Assembly: GCF_001189235.2 (NCBI RefSeq)
Contig: NZ_LFIP02000001.1
Span: forward strand, 1,215,755 to 1,279,754
Length of the DNA stretch: 64,000 bases
Reading direction: 5' to 3'
DNA from: Bradyrhizobium embrapense
GTDB taxonomy: Bacteria > Pseudomonadota > Alphaproteobacteria > Rhizobiales > Xanthobacteraceae
The position numbers and the translations under genes are program-made. Below are positions 46,562-56,268 of this stretch, one piece after another. The first letter of the stretch is position 1. The number at the start of each line of letters is the position of its first letter. Under the pieces are notes generated by a model. That model did not search any database, was not told the origin of the DNA, and saw nothing but the letters and a program-made list of their open reading frames with translations.

Positions 46562-47115
46562 CAGATTTGTCCATAGGTCGGAAGGTTGCTGGCGTCGGCG
46601 AGCAGCGGCGCATCCGCATCCTTGGCCGACAGCTGCGGCTTGTCGACGCCCCATTCGATCCCGATCGCCGGATCGTTCCACCGGATCGAGAGCTCGTCCT
46701 TGGGGCTATAGAAGTCATCGCATTTGTAGAAGAAGTCGGCGGTTTCCGAGAGCACCACGAAGCCGTGGGCGAAGCCGCGCGGTACCCATAATTGCCGGCG
46801 GTTGTCCTCGCTCAACTCGACCGCGACGTGCTTGCCGAAATTCGGGCTGCCGACACGCACGTCGACGGCGACGTCCAGCACCTTGCCGCGCAGCACGGTC
46901 ACGAGCTTGCCCTGGGTGAGCGGGTTTTGCAGATGCAGCCCGCGCAGCACGCCGTAGGCCGAACGAGACATGTTGTCCTGCACGAAGGGCCGCGCGATGC
47001 CGTGCTCGACATAGCGGGGCAGCTGGTAGGTCTCGAGGAAGAAGCCGCGCTGGTCGCCGAACAGCTTCGGCTCGACGATCAGGACTTCAGGAAGCTCGGT
47101 CTTGATGACGTTCAT
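46561..47115 (-). CDS. rfbC: dTDP-4-dehydrorhamnose 3,5-epimerase
   Basis: 184 residues, the usual length for RmlC. The cupin core shows FLETYQ, the catalytic His in RGLHLQ, the VLRGKVLDVAVDVRVGSP strand and WVPRGFAHGF. Together with rfbD it forms a two-gene unit divergent from rfbAB. Confidence 0.96.
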   Translation of the reverse strand: MNVIKTELPEVLIVEPKLFGDQRGFFLETYQLPRYVEHGIARPFVQDNMSRSAYGVLRGLHLQNPLTQGKLVTVLRGKVLDVAVDVRVGSPNFGKHVAVELSEDNRRQLWVPRGFAHGFVVLSETADFFYKCDDFYSPKDELSIRWNDPAIGIEWGVDKPQLSAKDADAPLLADASNLPTYGQI

Positions 47116-47116
47116 T

Positions 47117-47152
47117 TAACATTTGTTCCAGTTTGACGCGCCTGAAATGTTA
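47117..47152. promoter_or_regulatory. Inverted repeat in the rfbC/rfbA divergent promoter region
   Basis: TAACATTT (47117-47124) and AAATGTTA (47145-47152) form 8-base arms with a 20-base spacer, immediately upstream of the rfbC start in an AT-rich 109-base spacer. A candidate common operator for the divided rhamnose genes; a TTGTGC/TATGTT promoter-like pair lies closer to rfbA. Confidence 0.35.
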
Positions 47153-47224
47153 ATTTCCATCTCATAACAAACTTGTGCGGCGCACGCTATATGTTATGTT
47201 TTGATAGTCAAATTGTGAGGGACC

Positions 47225-48136
47225 ATGAAAGGCATTATCCTTGCCGGTGGCACCGGCTCGCGCCTGTATCCGGTGACCACCGTCGTCTCCAAGCAGCTGC
47301 TACCCGTCTTCGACAAGCCGATGATCTATTATCCGCTGTCGACGCTGATGCTCGGCGGAATCCGCGATATCCTGATCATCTCCACGCCGCAGGACAAGCC
47401 GCTGTTCCAGCGCCTGCTCGGCGACGGCAGCGAGATGGGTGTCCGGTTCGCCTATGCGACACAGGAGACCCCGCGCGGCCTCGCCGACGCCTTCATCGTC
47501 GGACGCGAGTTCATCGGTGATGACTCCGTCGCTCTTGTGTTAGGCGATAACATTTTCTACGGCCACGGCCTGCCCAGCATGCTGTCGGCCGCCTCGGTCC
47601 GCAGGAAAGGCGCCACCGTGTTCGGCTACGTCGTGAACGCGCCGGAACAGTATGGCGTGATCGAGCTGGACGGTACCGGCCGTGCGCTGTCGATCGAGGA
47701 GAAGCCGAAGCGGCCGAAATCCAATGTCGCCGTCACCGGTCTCTACTTCTACGACAATGACGTGGTCGACATCGCCGCCGGCATCAAGCCGTCCCCGCGC
47801 GGCGAGATCGAGATCACCGACGTCAACAAGGCCTATCTCGAGCGCGGCGACCTCTTTGTCGAGGTGCTCGGCCGCGGCTTTGCCTGGCTCGATACCGGCA
47901 CCCACTCCTCGCTGGTCGAGGCCAGCCATTTCGTCCAGATCCTTGAGCAGCGCCAGGGCCTGCGCATCGCCTGCCCCGAGGAGATCGCGCTGCGGCAGGG
48001 ATACATCTCGCTGGAAGCCTTCGCGCGGGTGGCGCAGAAGACCGCCAAGAGCAGCTACGGCGAGTATCTGCTGTCGGTCTACCGCTCGTTCCAGGGTCAG
48101 CCCCGCACAGCCGAGGTATTCAAACATGCGGTTTAA
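47225..48136 (+). CDS. rfbA: Glucose-1-phosphate thymidylyltransferase
   Basis: 303 residues. The nucleotide-binding [13 protein letters not shown] at the N-terminus, [19 protein letters not shown] and the [17 protein letters not shown] region are RmlA hallmarks. It makes dTDP-glucose, the first step of the rhamnose route. Preceded by GAGGGAC. Its last 11 bases overlap the start of rfbB. Confidence 0.96.
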   Translation: MKGIILAGGTGSRLYPVTTVVSKQLLPVFDKPMIYYPLSTLMLGGIRDILIISTPQDKPLFQRLLGDGSEMGVRFAYATQETPRGLADAFIVGREFIGDDSVALVLGDNIFYGHGLPSMLSAASVRRKGATVFGYVVNAPEQYGVIELDGTGRALSIEEKPKRPKSNVAVTGLYFYDNDVVDIAAGIKPSPRGEIEITDVNKAYLERGDLFVEVLGRGFAWLDTGTHSSLVEASHFVQILEQRQGLRIACPEEIALRQGYISLEAFARVAQKTAKSSYGEYLLSVYRSFQGQPRTAEVFKHAV

Positions 48137-49193
48137 GGGATCGACGATCTTCGTCACCGGCGGCGCGGGATTCATCGGCTCGGCCGTGGTCCGGCACCTC
48201 CTGCGAGACACTCACGCCCGCGTCGTCAACATCGACAAGCTGACCTATGCGGCGAACCTCGCCTCCCTGCCCGGCTCGACCGAAAGCCTGAACTACAGCT
48301 TCGAAAAGGCCTGCATCTGCGAAGCACAGGTGCTGCGCCGGCTGTTCGAGAAATATCAGCCCGACGCGGTGATGAATCTTGCGGCGGAAAGCCATGTCGA
48401 CCGCTCGATCGACGGGCCCGGCGAATTCATCCAGACCAACATCGTCGGCACCTTCACGATCCTGCAGGAGGCGCTGCGCCACTGGCGCACGCTCTCGCCC
48501 CAGAAGCGCGACCAGTTCCGCTTCCTGCACATCTCGACCGACGAGGTGTTCGGTTCGCTCGGCGACGAGGGGCTGTTCACCGAGACCACGGCCTATGCGC
48601 CGAACTCGCCCTATTCGGCCAGCAAGGCCTCGTCCGATCATCTGGTGCGCGCCTGGCGCGAGACCTACGAGCTGCCGACCCTGGTGACCAACTGCTCCAA
48701 CAATTACGGCCCCTACCACTTCCCGGAAAAGCTGATCCCGCACATGATCATCAAGGGGCTCGCCGGCGAGCCGCTGCCGGTCTATGGCGACGGCCAGAAC
48801 GTTCGCGACTGGCTGTTCGTCGAGGACCACGCCAAGGCCTTGACGCTGGTGCTGGAGCGCGGCGAGGTCGGCGAGACCTACAATGTCGGCGGCCGCAACG
48901 AGCGCACCAACCTGCACGTCGTGGAAAGCATCTGCGACCTGCTCGACGAGGTCACGCCGACTGCGGCAGGGCCGCGGCGCCAGCTGATCAATTTCGTCGC
49001 CGACCGGCCCGGCCACGACCGCCGCTACGCCATCGACGCCACCAAGCTCGAGACCGAGCTCGGCTGGCGCGCCGAGGAGAATTTCGAGACCGGCATCGCC
49101 AAGACAGTGCGCTGGTATGTCGACGAGCAACCCTGGTGGCGCGCGATCCTGGAGCGCGGCTACAAGGTGGAGCGCGTCGGGCTGAACCAGTAG
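48126..49193 (+). CDS. rfbB: dTDP-glucose 4,6-dehydratase
   Basis: 355 residues. [10 protein letters not shown] (11-20), the catalytic [10 protein letters not shown] and the [13 protein letters not shown]yr-Lys pair, plus [17 protein letters not shown], identify RmlB. The ATG at 48126 lies within the last codons of rfbA. Second step of dTDP-L-rhamnose synthesis. Confidence 0.96.
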   Translation: MRFKGSTIFVTGGAGFIGSAVVRHLLRDTHARVVNIDKLTYAANLASLPGSTESLNYSFEKACICEAQVLRRLFEKYQPDAVMNLAAESHVDRSIDGPGEFIQTNIVGTFTILQEALRHWRTLSPQKRDQFRFLHISTDEVFGSLGDEGLFTETTAYAPNSPYSASKASSDHLVRAWRETYELPTLVTNCSNNYGPYHFPEKLIPHMIIKGLAGEPLPVYGDGQNVRDWLFVEDHAKALTLVLERGEVGETYNVGGRNERTNLHVVESICDLLDEVTPTAAGPRRQLINFVADRPGHDRRYAIDATKLETELGWRAEENFETGIAKTVRWYVDEQPWWRAILERGYKVERVGLNQ

Positions 49194-49242
49194 CCGCCGC
49201 TCTCTCAAAGCCGTCGGCGTGGACAGCGAACAGGAAGCCGGC

Positions 49243-49277
49243 AAGCGCGATGAGGTTTCAACCGGATCTCATCGCGG
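49243..49277 (+). repeat. Hairpin related to the ugd terminator
   Basis: CGCGATGAG (49246-49254) and CTCATCGCG (49268-49276) with a 13-base loop; the left side repeats AAGCGCGATGAGGTT from the ugd terminator. No T-run follows, so it is either a weak terminator for rfbAB or a mobile palindrome. Confidence 0.55.
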
Positions 49278-49359
49278 CCTGACGAGCCGCGACCGCCTTC
49301 CGACGGTGGATTGGCAACCGCCCGCCAGACAACAGATCGAGAAACCAGGGGATCCCGCC

Positions 49360-49926
49360 ATGAATATCGCAATGGACGGTCAGGAACAGACATTGTTCAA
49401 AAGCTTCGTGGATCTCTCGACCCGCTATCTGGAATTCGGGTCGGGCGGAAGCACCTGGCTCGCCTGCCAGACCAGGAAGGACTGGGTCATCTCGATCGAT
49501 TCCTCGTCGGAATGGCTCTCCAAGGTCGCCGACGCCACGCGCGGTGCGAGCACCCAGCCACAGCTGCTGCACGTCGATATCGGCAAGCTGCGCGAGTGGG
49601 GTTACCCTGTCGAGAAGGAGAAAGAGAGCTCCTGGCCCGATTACCACGAACGCATCTGGGAACGCCCGGAAAGCAGGACGGCCGACCTGTACTTCGTTGA
49701 CGGCCGGTTTCGCGTGGCTTGCTTCGTGCAATGCGTGCTGCACGCCGCACCGGGCGCTTTCATCGCGATCCACGACTTCGAGAACCGCCCCCATTACCAT
49801 TCGGTGCGGACGGTCGCGCGCGAAATCGCGCGCGCCAACAATATGTCGGTCTTCCAAAGGCCAGCAAGGATCGACATCGATGCCGCACAAGCCCTGCTCG
49901 CGAAATACCGCCTGGAGCCGCTGTAG
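49360..49926 (+). CDS. Class I methyltransferase-fold protein
   Basis: 188 residues. LEFGSGGSTWLA fits the glycine-rich S-adenosylmethionine loop and WVISIDSSSEW the acidic end of strand 2; LYFVDGRFRVACF and AFIAIHDFENRPHYHSV follow as in rhizobial glycan-cluster methyltransferase-like proteins. Start ATG at 49360 after AGGGGA; an open frame reaches 47 codons further but has no homology there. May modify a sugar; substrate unknown. Confidence 0.7.
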   Translation: MNIAMDGQEQTLFKSFVDLSTRYLEFGSGGSTWLACQTRKDWVISIDSSSEWLSKVADATRGASTQPQLLHVDIGKLREWGYPVEKEKESSWPDYHERIWERPESRTADLYFVDGRFRVACFVQCVLHAAPGAFIAIHDFENRPHYHSVRTVAREIARANNMSVFQRPARIDIDAAQALLAKYRLEPL

Positions 49927-49985
49927 CTGACCAGAGCCTCCGTAGCCGGTCGCTACTGCCACGATCAGTTCAATGCACCAAACAA

Positions 49986-50013
49986 GAAGGGCGCGCCAAT
50001 TGGCGCGCCCTTC
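49986..50013. terminator. Perfect 28-base palindrome, bidirectional terminator
   Basis: Arms GAAGGGCGCGCC and GGCGCGCCCTTC around AATT are fully complementary. It lies between the convergent stops at 49926 and 50029 and carries AAG/CTT at each end, so it probably ends transcription in both directions. Confidence 0.7.
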
Positions 50014-50028
50014 TACTGCTTCCAGGTT

Positions 50029-51273
50029 TCAACCCTGGACCAGCTTCTTCAGTTCCGGAAGAAACCGCTGGATCGTCGTATCTTCGATATCGTTGCGATC
50101 CCGCAACGTGAAGAACTCCATCGCGCGGATTTTCTCGGGATCTCCATCGGCGAGCGGCCGGCCGCGCTCACGCTTCTTCAGCAATTGTTGCCGTGACTTC
50201 GTGTAATAGTGATTGATCACGAGCTTGTCCCGCTTCGGGGCCGTGCAGCGGCCGTCGATCGGGAAGATGGGCGTGCCGTCTTCGGCGACATAGCAGCCCA
50301 AAACGAGCGATTGATGGGGATGCAGGTAGGACACGATGGTGTCGGGCCGCACGATTGACTTCATGATGAAATGATCCGGAAAGTCGTCCGGAGCGCGACG
50401 CGTGAACGACTCGATACACAGGCCGGCCGGCCTCGCGTCGTGACCGTTCGACCCGAAGTTCAGCCAATGCACCGCCACCGCCGGCGCCGGCCCAACCTCC
50501 GCCAGGACGTCCTTGACGTTGCCGGCCTTTGTCGGAAACAGGTACTCATCGGCATCGATGAAGGCGCACCATTCCGAACAATTGCGATAGCTGTCGATCG
50601 CATGGGAGAACGCGCGCATCTGGCCGAATTCCCCCTCCACGAAATGATAGGTGATCATTTCGGGCCACGGGAAGGCTTCGATCACGGCGCGCGTATTGTC
50701 GGTGCTGCCGTTGTCATAGAGATAGAAGTGATCTACCCCGACCAATCTGTGAAAGTGCAGCCATTCCAGCAGGTCGTCGCCCTCGTTCTTGATGGCGCAC
50801 ACGACGGAGAGGCCATGCTTCTTCCGATCGACCCCGACATAGAGTTTCTTCGCCTCCATCACGCGCAGGAGGCCTGCAAACTCCCGCCGCAGATTTTCAC
50901 TGGTCGGGGCCGCAGCGAGCGCGGAGAGATAGACATCCAGCGCCTCGTGGGCCGATCCCATGCTGAGATCCGCGACCGCCAGACGATGCAACATCCGCGA
51001 GTCGGATGGCAGCTGCTTGACCAGATCAAGAAGAATTGCGCGCGCTCCGGCGAAATCACATGCCTGCACAAGCGCTGCCGCCTTTGCAAACTGGAACTCC
51101 TTGTAGTGGCCGTATTGCTGCTCCAACTGCTCGACCGATTGGATGAGGTCGTCGGGCTTCGGATTTGCGATCCGCCCGGAAAAGAAATCTCGAAGCCTTG
51201 TCTCGATCTCGCTTGCTGGAAGCGCATCGAGATTCACGCCTGAGCTGAAACTAGACGATGCAGGAATTTCCAT
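50029..51273 (-). CDS. GT92/DUF23-like glycosyltransferase with TPR-like N-terminus
   Basis: 414 residues. Residues 20-140 are TPR-like helices (FAKAAALVQACDFAGARAI). The catalytic part has LSVVCAIKNEGDDLLEWLHFH, FYLYDNGSTDNT and the metal-binding FIDADEYLFP, then NFGSNGHD and INHYYTKS, as in family 92 transferases. ATG at 51273 has AGG six bases upstream; a TTG six bases earlier is less likely. Cytoplasmic; sugar unknown. Confidence 0.85.
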   Translation of the reverse strand: MEIPASSSFSSGVNLDALPASEIETRLRDFFSGRIANPKPDDLIQSVEQLEQQYGHYKEFQFAKAAALVQACDFAGARAILLDLVKQLPSDSRMLHRLAVADLSMGSAHEALDVYLSALAAAPTSENLRREFAGLLRVMEAKKLYVGVDRKKHGLSVVCAIKNEGDDLLEWLHFHRLVGVDHFYLYDNGSTDNTRAVIEAFPWPEMITYHFVEGEFGQMRAFSHAIDSYRNCSEWCAFIDADEYLFPTKAGNVKDVLAEVGPAPAVAVHWLNFGSNGHDARPAGLCIESFTRRAPDDFPDHFIMKSIVRPDTIVSYLHPHQSLVLGCYVAEDGTPIFPIDGRCTAPKRDKLVINHYYTKSRQQLLKKRERGRPLADGDPEKIRAMEFFTLRDRNDIEDTTIQRFLPELKKLVQG

Positions 51274-51500
51274 GTCCAACCTGAGTCGCTCCCCACGAGA
51301 TCAACAAGCAATTACCATTGGTTCGCACCACGAATTCCCTATTAGCGCACTTATCCTACAAGAATAAGGCTATAACACGCGGCGCTCACATTTTAACTGT
51401 TGTAAGGTTATTTCGAGGGAAATCAATATAATAGAGCGCCAGGGATCGCTGTCATTTGCATGAAACCGTAGCACCGGACGAGAACGATCGGAGATCGCCA

Positions 51501-52697
51501 ATGGACAATGGGAACGAAGCAGTCCGTAAGCCGTTCGCGCTTACACGACGGATGTTTTTGGCATCGTTATCAGCAAGCCTGCTGCCCGGCTCGCTCGGCT
51601 TGCTGGGTTCCAGCAATCCTGCTGCGGCCGCCGCAGCTTCCCGCCCCCTCGTCGGAGCCATTCGATGGGACGCCTGGTACGCGCCGGGCTCCCAGCCGAC
51701 GGAGGCCATGAAGCAATCGCTCGGTCCGGAAAAATATCGTTGGCGGACGCCGTTCTTCGGAACGCAGATGAACCGCGATCCCAACGCGCTCGATTTTTCG
51801 GCTTCGATCGAGGCCGAGATGGACAAGGAGATCGACCAGGCCATCTTCGCAGGACTGGACTATTGGGCATTCGCCGCCTACGGCGCCAACCACCCGATGT
51901 CGAAAGCCCTGTACGCCTTCAGAGCGCGGCCGAAGGCGGCCGAACTGAGATACTGCATGTTTACCGAGCTCGGGCGATGGGGATCGGCGGCCAAGCTGTC
52001 CTCGCTGCCCCAGGAGCACATCGGCCTCATGGCGGACAAGAATTATCTGAGGGTGGAGAACGATCGGCCGCTCTACTTCCTGGGCTTCATCAAGGGTGCG
52101 GATGTGCAGCGGAGCTGGGGCGGCGTGCAGGGTCTGCGCACTCAGCTGAGCAAGTTCAAATCCGACGCCAACGGTGCCGGGCTTGCCAATCCCTACATCG
52201 TGCTGGCGGGAGACGCGAAATTCCTGAGCCAGGAGGCCGTCAATCTGGGCGCCGACGCGGTAGGCTCATATGCGATCACGACCGGCAACGGCCGCGGCAG
52301 CTTTGCCGATCTTGCGAAGTATGCGGAGAAGGGCTGGAACGATCTTTCCGCAAGCCAGGTCCCGGTCGTGCCCACGGTGATGACCGGATGGGACCGCCGC
52401 CCGCGCATCGAACGTCCGGTGCCCTGGGAAAAGTCGCAGCGTCCCGGCGATGGCGTCGCCAATTTCTACACCGCCCCGACCAAGAAGGAATTGGCCGGCC
52501 ATCTGGCGCAATCGATCAATTGGGTGAACAGCCGTGCGCCCGATCGCCGGGCCCCCGCGGTGCTGATCTATGCCTGGAACGAAAACGACGAAGGTGGCTG
52601 GCTGGTCCCGACCGTGCCCTGCCAAACCGATCGCCTGGAAGCGCTGCGCGAAGTTCTCAAGGCGACCGCAAAGACGGCGTCGAAAAACCTCTGCTAG
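51501..52697 (+). CDS. Tat-exported GH99/WbsX-like protein
   Basis: 398 residues. Tat signal LTRRMFLASLSASLLPG (RR at 16-17) with an AAAAAA end near 46. The mature part matches the GH99-like/WbsX fold: VGAIRWDAWYAPG at the start, LDYWAFAAYG in the middle and the YAWNENDEGGWLVPT acidic motif at the end, equivalent to the WNEWxEGxxLEP signature. Predicted periplasmic glycan hydrolase or binding protein. Start chosen at 51501 because GGAG precedes it; a longer frame begins at 51456. Confidence 0.75.
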   Translation: MDNGNEAVRKPFALTRRMFLASLSASLLPGSLGLLGSSNPAAAAAASRPLVGAIRWDAWYAPGSQPTEAMKQSLGPEKYRWRTPFFGTQMNRDPNALDFSASIEAEMDKEIDQAIFAGLDYWAFAAYGANHPMSKALYAFRARPKAAELRYCMFTELGRWGSAAKLSSLPQEHIGLMADKNYLRVENDRPLYFLGFIKGADVQRSWGGVQGLRTQLSKFKSDANGAGLANPYIVLAGDAKFLSQEAVNLGADAVGSYAITTGNGRGSFADLAKYAEKGWNDLSASQVPVVPTVMTGWDRRPRIERPVPWEKSQRPGDGVANFYTAPTKKELAGHLAQSINWVNSRAPDRRAPAVLIYAWNENDEGGWLVPTVPCQTDRLEALREVLKATAKTASKNLC

Positions 52698-52802
52698 ATT
52701 GGCTACGACGAAGTGTGTCGCGGCGTGCACGGAGCCGCGGCGCACGCTCGATCAAGGCGCTGTTCCGATTGCATCGGAACGGACAACGCGGCTCTCTCCC
52801 GA

Positions 52803-53726
52803 TCAACGCCAGCGAATCGGCATGGTCCGATCGTTCGAGTCCACCGTCCGATGCTCCGGATGATAGGGAGCGTAGATCTGCTTGACCCAGTAGTTGAAGT
52901 TCGGGTGCAGCTTCACGAAGTCGTAGAACGAATCGCCGAAATTGGACGGGCTGAGGCAGGTCTTGTTCTGCGGCCGCGACGAGATCGCGTTCAGGCAGTA
53001 CGATTCCATGCACGCCTTCGTCTCGCTCTCCGCCACCTTGCTCAGGCTTCGGAAACTGTTGGTGGAGTGGAGCCGATACAGATAGCGGTCGGTCTCGAGA
53101 TAGGTCGGCTCGACCTTGGTGACGGCGCGCAGCGCGAAGTCCCAGTCGTGACAATATTTGAGGTCAGCGAGCCAGCCCACCTGTCGCAGCAGTTCACGGC
53201 TGAAGACGAAGTTTCCGGTCGACGCCGCAATCTGGGAGTCCAGGAATGTCCATGACAGCGGCGCACCGGCAATCTGCGCCCGATCGATCGCATAGCGCAG
53301 GCGTGTGGGAAACTGGTAGTTGCTGATCGACTTGCCGTGCTCGTCGATCGGCTCAACGGCCGAGAAGCCGAAGAACAGCCGCTCATTGGCATATTGATCC
53401 GCGAACAGCCGCACTCGCTCCTTCGAGAAAGCATCGTCCGAGTTCAGAAGAAAGATCATGTCGCCGTTCGTCAGCGACAGCGCCCTGTTCCAGGTGTAGT
53501 GGGCGCCGAGATTCTGGGGGTTCTTGAGCAGCTTGCACGAGACAAAGCGCTTTCCGAACGACCTCTTCTTGATGACCTTCTGCGCGACCTCAAAACTCTT
53601 GTCCGGCGAATTGTCGTCCACGATGACGAGTTCAATGTCGGCAAAGGTCTGCTGATAGACCGTCTCGAGGCACTCCTCGAGATACTGCTCGTGCTTGTAG
53701 CACGCGATGACAACGCTTGCGAGCAT
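52803..53726 (-). CDS. GT2-family glycosyltransferase
   Basis: 307 residues with GT-A motifs ASVVIACYKHEQYLEECLE, LVIVDDNSPDKS, FLLNSDDAFSKERV and KYCHDWDFALRA. Single domain, cytoplasmic. ATG at 53726 follows a GAGG and lies 12 bases after the stop of the upstream WbsX-like gene, so the two are one operon. Confidence 0.88.
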   Translation of the reverse strand: MLASVVIACYKHEQYLEECLETVYQQTFADIELVIVDDNSPDKSFEVAQKVIKKRSFGKRFVSCKLLKNPQNLGAHYTWNRALSLTNGDMIFLLNSDDAFSKERVRLFADQYANERLFFGFSAVEPIDEHGKSISNYQFPTRLRYAIDRAQIAGAPLSWTFLDSQIAASTGNFVFSRELLRQVGWLADLKYCHDWDFALRAVTKVEPTYLETDRYLYRLHSTNSFRSLSKVAESETKACMESYCLNAISSRPQNKTCLSPSNFGDSFYDFVKLHPNFNYWVKQIYAPYHPEHRTVDSNDRTMPIRWR

Positions 53727-53737
53727 CGGCGGCGACC

Positions 53738-55951
53738 TCAACGTCTCACGATGATCGAGTGGCGGGACCTTACGAGTGCGCTGGCTCCGTCACCGACCTC
53801 CAGGACCGCGAGTTGATATTCACCATCCGGCAGATCCTGAATCGAGAACGACAGCTGGAAGCCGAAATAGCAATCCCTGCTTTCGGCCTTCATGTACTCC
53901 TTGACGTCGACGCGCTCGTGCCAATCGACGATCAGGCAGTACCCGTTGTTGGCCGCGCTCCCCGGAGCAAGCGCCGACAGGATCAGGAATCCCGTCCTCT
54001 GTCGGCTGGCTTCGAAAGCATTGCCCGCGCAAATCCATCCCCGCACCAGGATCTCATAGCGCGGATCGACGATCACACGTTCGCCGGTTTGCGAATTGAT
54101 GTTCTCGATGACCAGCAACGACCCTTCCGGATTGTCTGACGCCCCTTCTGCCTCGACCGGAATGCCGCTTCTTGCGCGTTGGACCCCGGAATGCGTCAGG
54201 CCGGATCGGTGCAGGCTTGCAAGCACCTCGACATGCGTCGAGGCTTCTTTCACCGCCCACTCGAGCTCCTGCCTGCTCAGGCAATCCAGCAGATCCGGAC
54301 TATTGCGAATCTGGGATGAGATGGGCTCCGCCGAAGCGACCCTTCGCACGACCTCGAGGAATGCGCGTCCATGACGCGAATCCGGCTCGAGATGGGCACC
54401 CTCGGCCCACTCGTTCCAGGAATTGATGAACACGAGCGACTCGGAGAAGCTGTTGCCCTTGGCCCGCAGCGTCGCGTCGCGCAGCCAGACCTCGAAGGCC
54501 TCCGGACTGGACCGGGTGAAGACATGACCGCGCGCGCCCTTGCGCGGCGTATTGTCCCAACGCGGCATCACGGCAGGAAAGAACGGGAAATCGTAGGTCT
54601 TGCCGATCGACGATCGCATGGCATCGACATAGTCGTACACCTTACCGGCGAAGGTCGGCGGCGCATCGACTTCGGCCGGCGGCACTTCCCGCGTCGAGAC
54701 CGTGTGCGGCGGAAACTCGATCGCCGCATCGCAATTGACGTCACGCGGGTCGAACTCGCCGAAGGTCATCGCATTGCAGATCAGCAGCTCGCCGATTCCA
54801 AGTTCTCTGGCCCTCTGGCGCCAGATCTCGAACAGGCGCTGCTTGTCCGGCAACAATGACGGCCTGTAGATCACGATGACCTTTCGGCCATCGACGGCGA
54901 TGTAGCGCTCATCGAGCAGCAGGTCGGCCATGTCGTCGATAAAGCGGACGTCGTCGTCCAGCGAGTGATTTTGTCCCAACAAGAGCTCGGCATCCGAGCC
55001 GTCCCACCGGCGGGACCAGTTCTCGTTTGCCCAGCAGATGCAGAACGGCAGGTTCGGCTCGCCGTCCTCGAGCAGCAGCTGAAGCGGCTTCTCCAGCAGC
55101 CGTCTCCCCTGAAACCAGTAGACGTAGTAGCAAAATCCATCGATGCCGTACTTGCGCGCAAGGTCGCCCTGCTGACGGCGCGTCTCCGGCAGCCGGACAT
55201 CGTAGAATCCGAGATCGGCCGGCAACCACGGGGACTCGTGAGCCGGAAACTGGGCGCGCATGCGCGCGACGTTGGTCCACTCGGTGAACCCCGGTCCCCA
55301 CCACCTGTCATTTTCCTCAAATGAATGGAATTGCGGCAGGTAGAAGCAGATGTAGCGCACCTCTTTGGTGGCGGCGTCCGCCACTCCGGCAACGGTCCTG
55401 TTGTCGTTGTTCGGAAACAGCAGATCGTCGTAGTCCTCGATCGAGAAACCCAGCGCAACGACCACTTCGCTCGCGGTGAAGTTCTCGAACAGCGGTATCT
55501 CGTAGTACTCGCCGTCGCTCAGGCTGATACGGAGATAGATCTGCGCATGCTTGGGCTCCACCAGCGTGTTTCTCAGGGCACGCGCCAGCCGCCGCCGCAC
55601 GCCCGGCGTCGATAGATCGATCCGAAATCCCGGACGTCCGATCACGCTCCGTGGGCCGACGCGGGCCGGCATGGATCGGCCGGTGCGTCCCTCTTCAACA
55701 CAGTGGGAAGCGATGAAGAGCGCTATCGAAACGGTCGAAGCAGGCGACTGGGCGTCGACAATCCAACCCGAAATTCCTCGCCCGGAATATTCGAGGATTG
55801 CGCCGCGCAACCGCGATCCCGACTGCAGATCGCTGATATCGGGATCCAGGAACAGGCTCTGCGGATGGTCGTCCTGCTGAACCGGACTGGCAACGGGCAA
55901 CATATCCTTCGTATCCCTGACGCTCCGTTCGACCATTTTGTTCATTGCCAC
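53738..55951 (-). CDS. Multidomain WbsX/GH99-like glycan enzyme
   Basis: 737 residues. Core at about 200-560 with YICFYLPQFHSFEENDRWWG, PGFTEWTNVA, CYYVYWFQG, CWANENWSRRWDG and INSWNEWAEGAHLEPD near 505-525, the hallmark motifs of WbsX proteins found in O-antigen loci. An N-terminal beta module (about 45-190) and a C-terminal one (about 610-737) resemble those of the large GT2 enzymes here. No signal peptide, so cytoplasmic. Start is GTG at 55951 five bases after AGGAG; ATG at 55945 is possible. Confidence 0.82.
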   Translation of the reverse strand: MAMNKMVERSVRDTKDMLPVASPVQQDDHPQSLFLDPDISDLQSGSRLRGAILEYSGRGISGWIVDAQSPASTVSIALFIASHCVEEGRTGRSMPARVGPRSVIGRPGFRIDLSTPGVRRRLARALRNTLVEPKHAQIYLRISLSDGEYYEIPLFENFTASEVVVALGFSIEDYDDLLFPNNDNRTVAGVADAATKEVRYICFYLPQFHSFEENDRWWGPGFTEWTNVARMRAQFPAHESPWLPADLGFYDVRLPETRRQQGDLARKYGIDGFCYYVYWFQGRRLLEKPLQLLLEDGEPNLPFCICWANENWSRRWDGSDAELLLGQNHSLDDDVRFIDDMADLLLDERYIAVDGRKVIVIYRPSLLPDKQRLFEIWRQRARELGIGELLICNAMTFGEFDPRDVNCDAAIEFPPHTVSTREVPPAEVDAPPTFAGKVYDYVDAMRSSIGKTYDFPFFPAVMPRWDNTPRKGARGHVFTRSSPEAFEVWLRDATLRAKGNSFSESLVFINSWNEWAEGAHLEPDSRHGRAFLEVVRRVASAEPISSQIRNSPDLLDCLSRQELEWAVKEASTHVEVLASLHRSGLTHSGVQRARSGIPVEAEGASDNPEGSLLVIENINSQTGERVIVDPRYEILVRGWICAGNAFEASRQRTGFLILSALAPGSAANNGYCLIVDWHERVDVKEYMKAESRDCYFGFQLSFSIQDLPDGEYQLAVLEVGDGASALVRSRHSIIVRR

Positions 55952-56268
55952 TCAATCTCCTGCCAACGTTTAACGCCGGCTCCAGTTTCTTTCCCGATCA
56001 CGCGGACATTCGATCCCGGGATCACACGCTCCAGATCGCGACCTCATGGTTCTTATCGATCATCTTCCCACAACCAGAGGTGCAACGAGCATTTATTCCG
56101 CGGACCCACATTAACGCAATCTCTCTATCGTCGATATGAAAGCCATTGTTAGTTCTGCCTAGATTGTCACGCGGACGTGCACGCTTCCGAGCCTTCGCGC
56201 CCAAAAACAAAGCCGTTCACCGTCTCTGCAATTGCCTGCGCGCGAGGTGATGTCCGCCTCCAACAATC
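55952..56268. other. Intergenic stretch between the WbsX-like and Sel1 genes
   Basis: 317 bases. Contains the 12-base palindrome GATCCCGGGATC at 56012-56023 and an AT-richer segment at 56040-56150 that could hold the WbsX promoter. No gene is recognised. Confidence 0.4.

Noticed and set aside
56022..56210. 62-codon minus-strand frame between the WbsX-like and Sel1 genes
   Set aside because: No supporting ribosome-binding site, homology or conserved pattern; more likely the promoter region.
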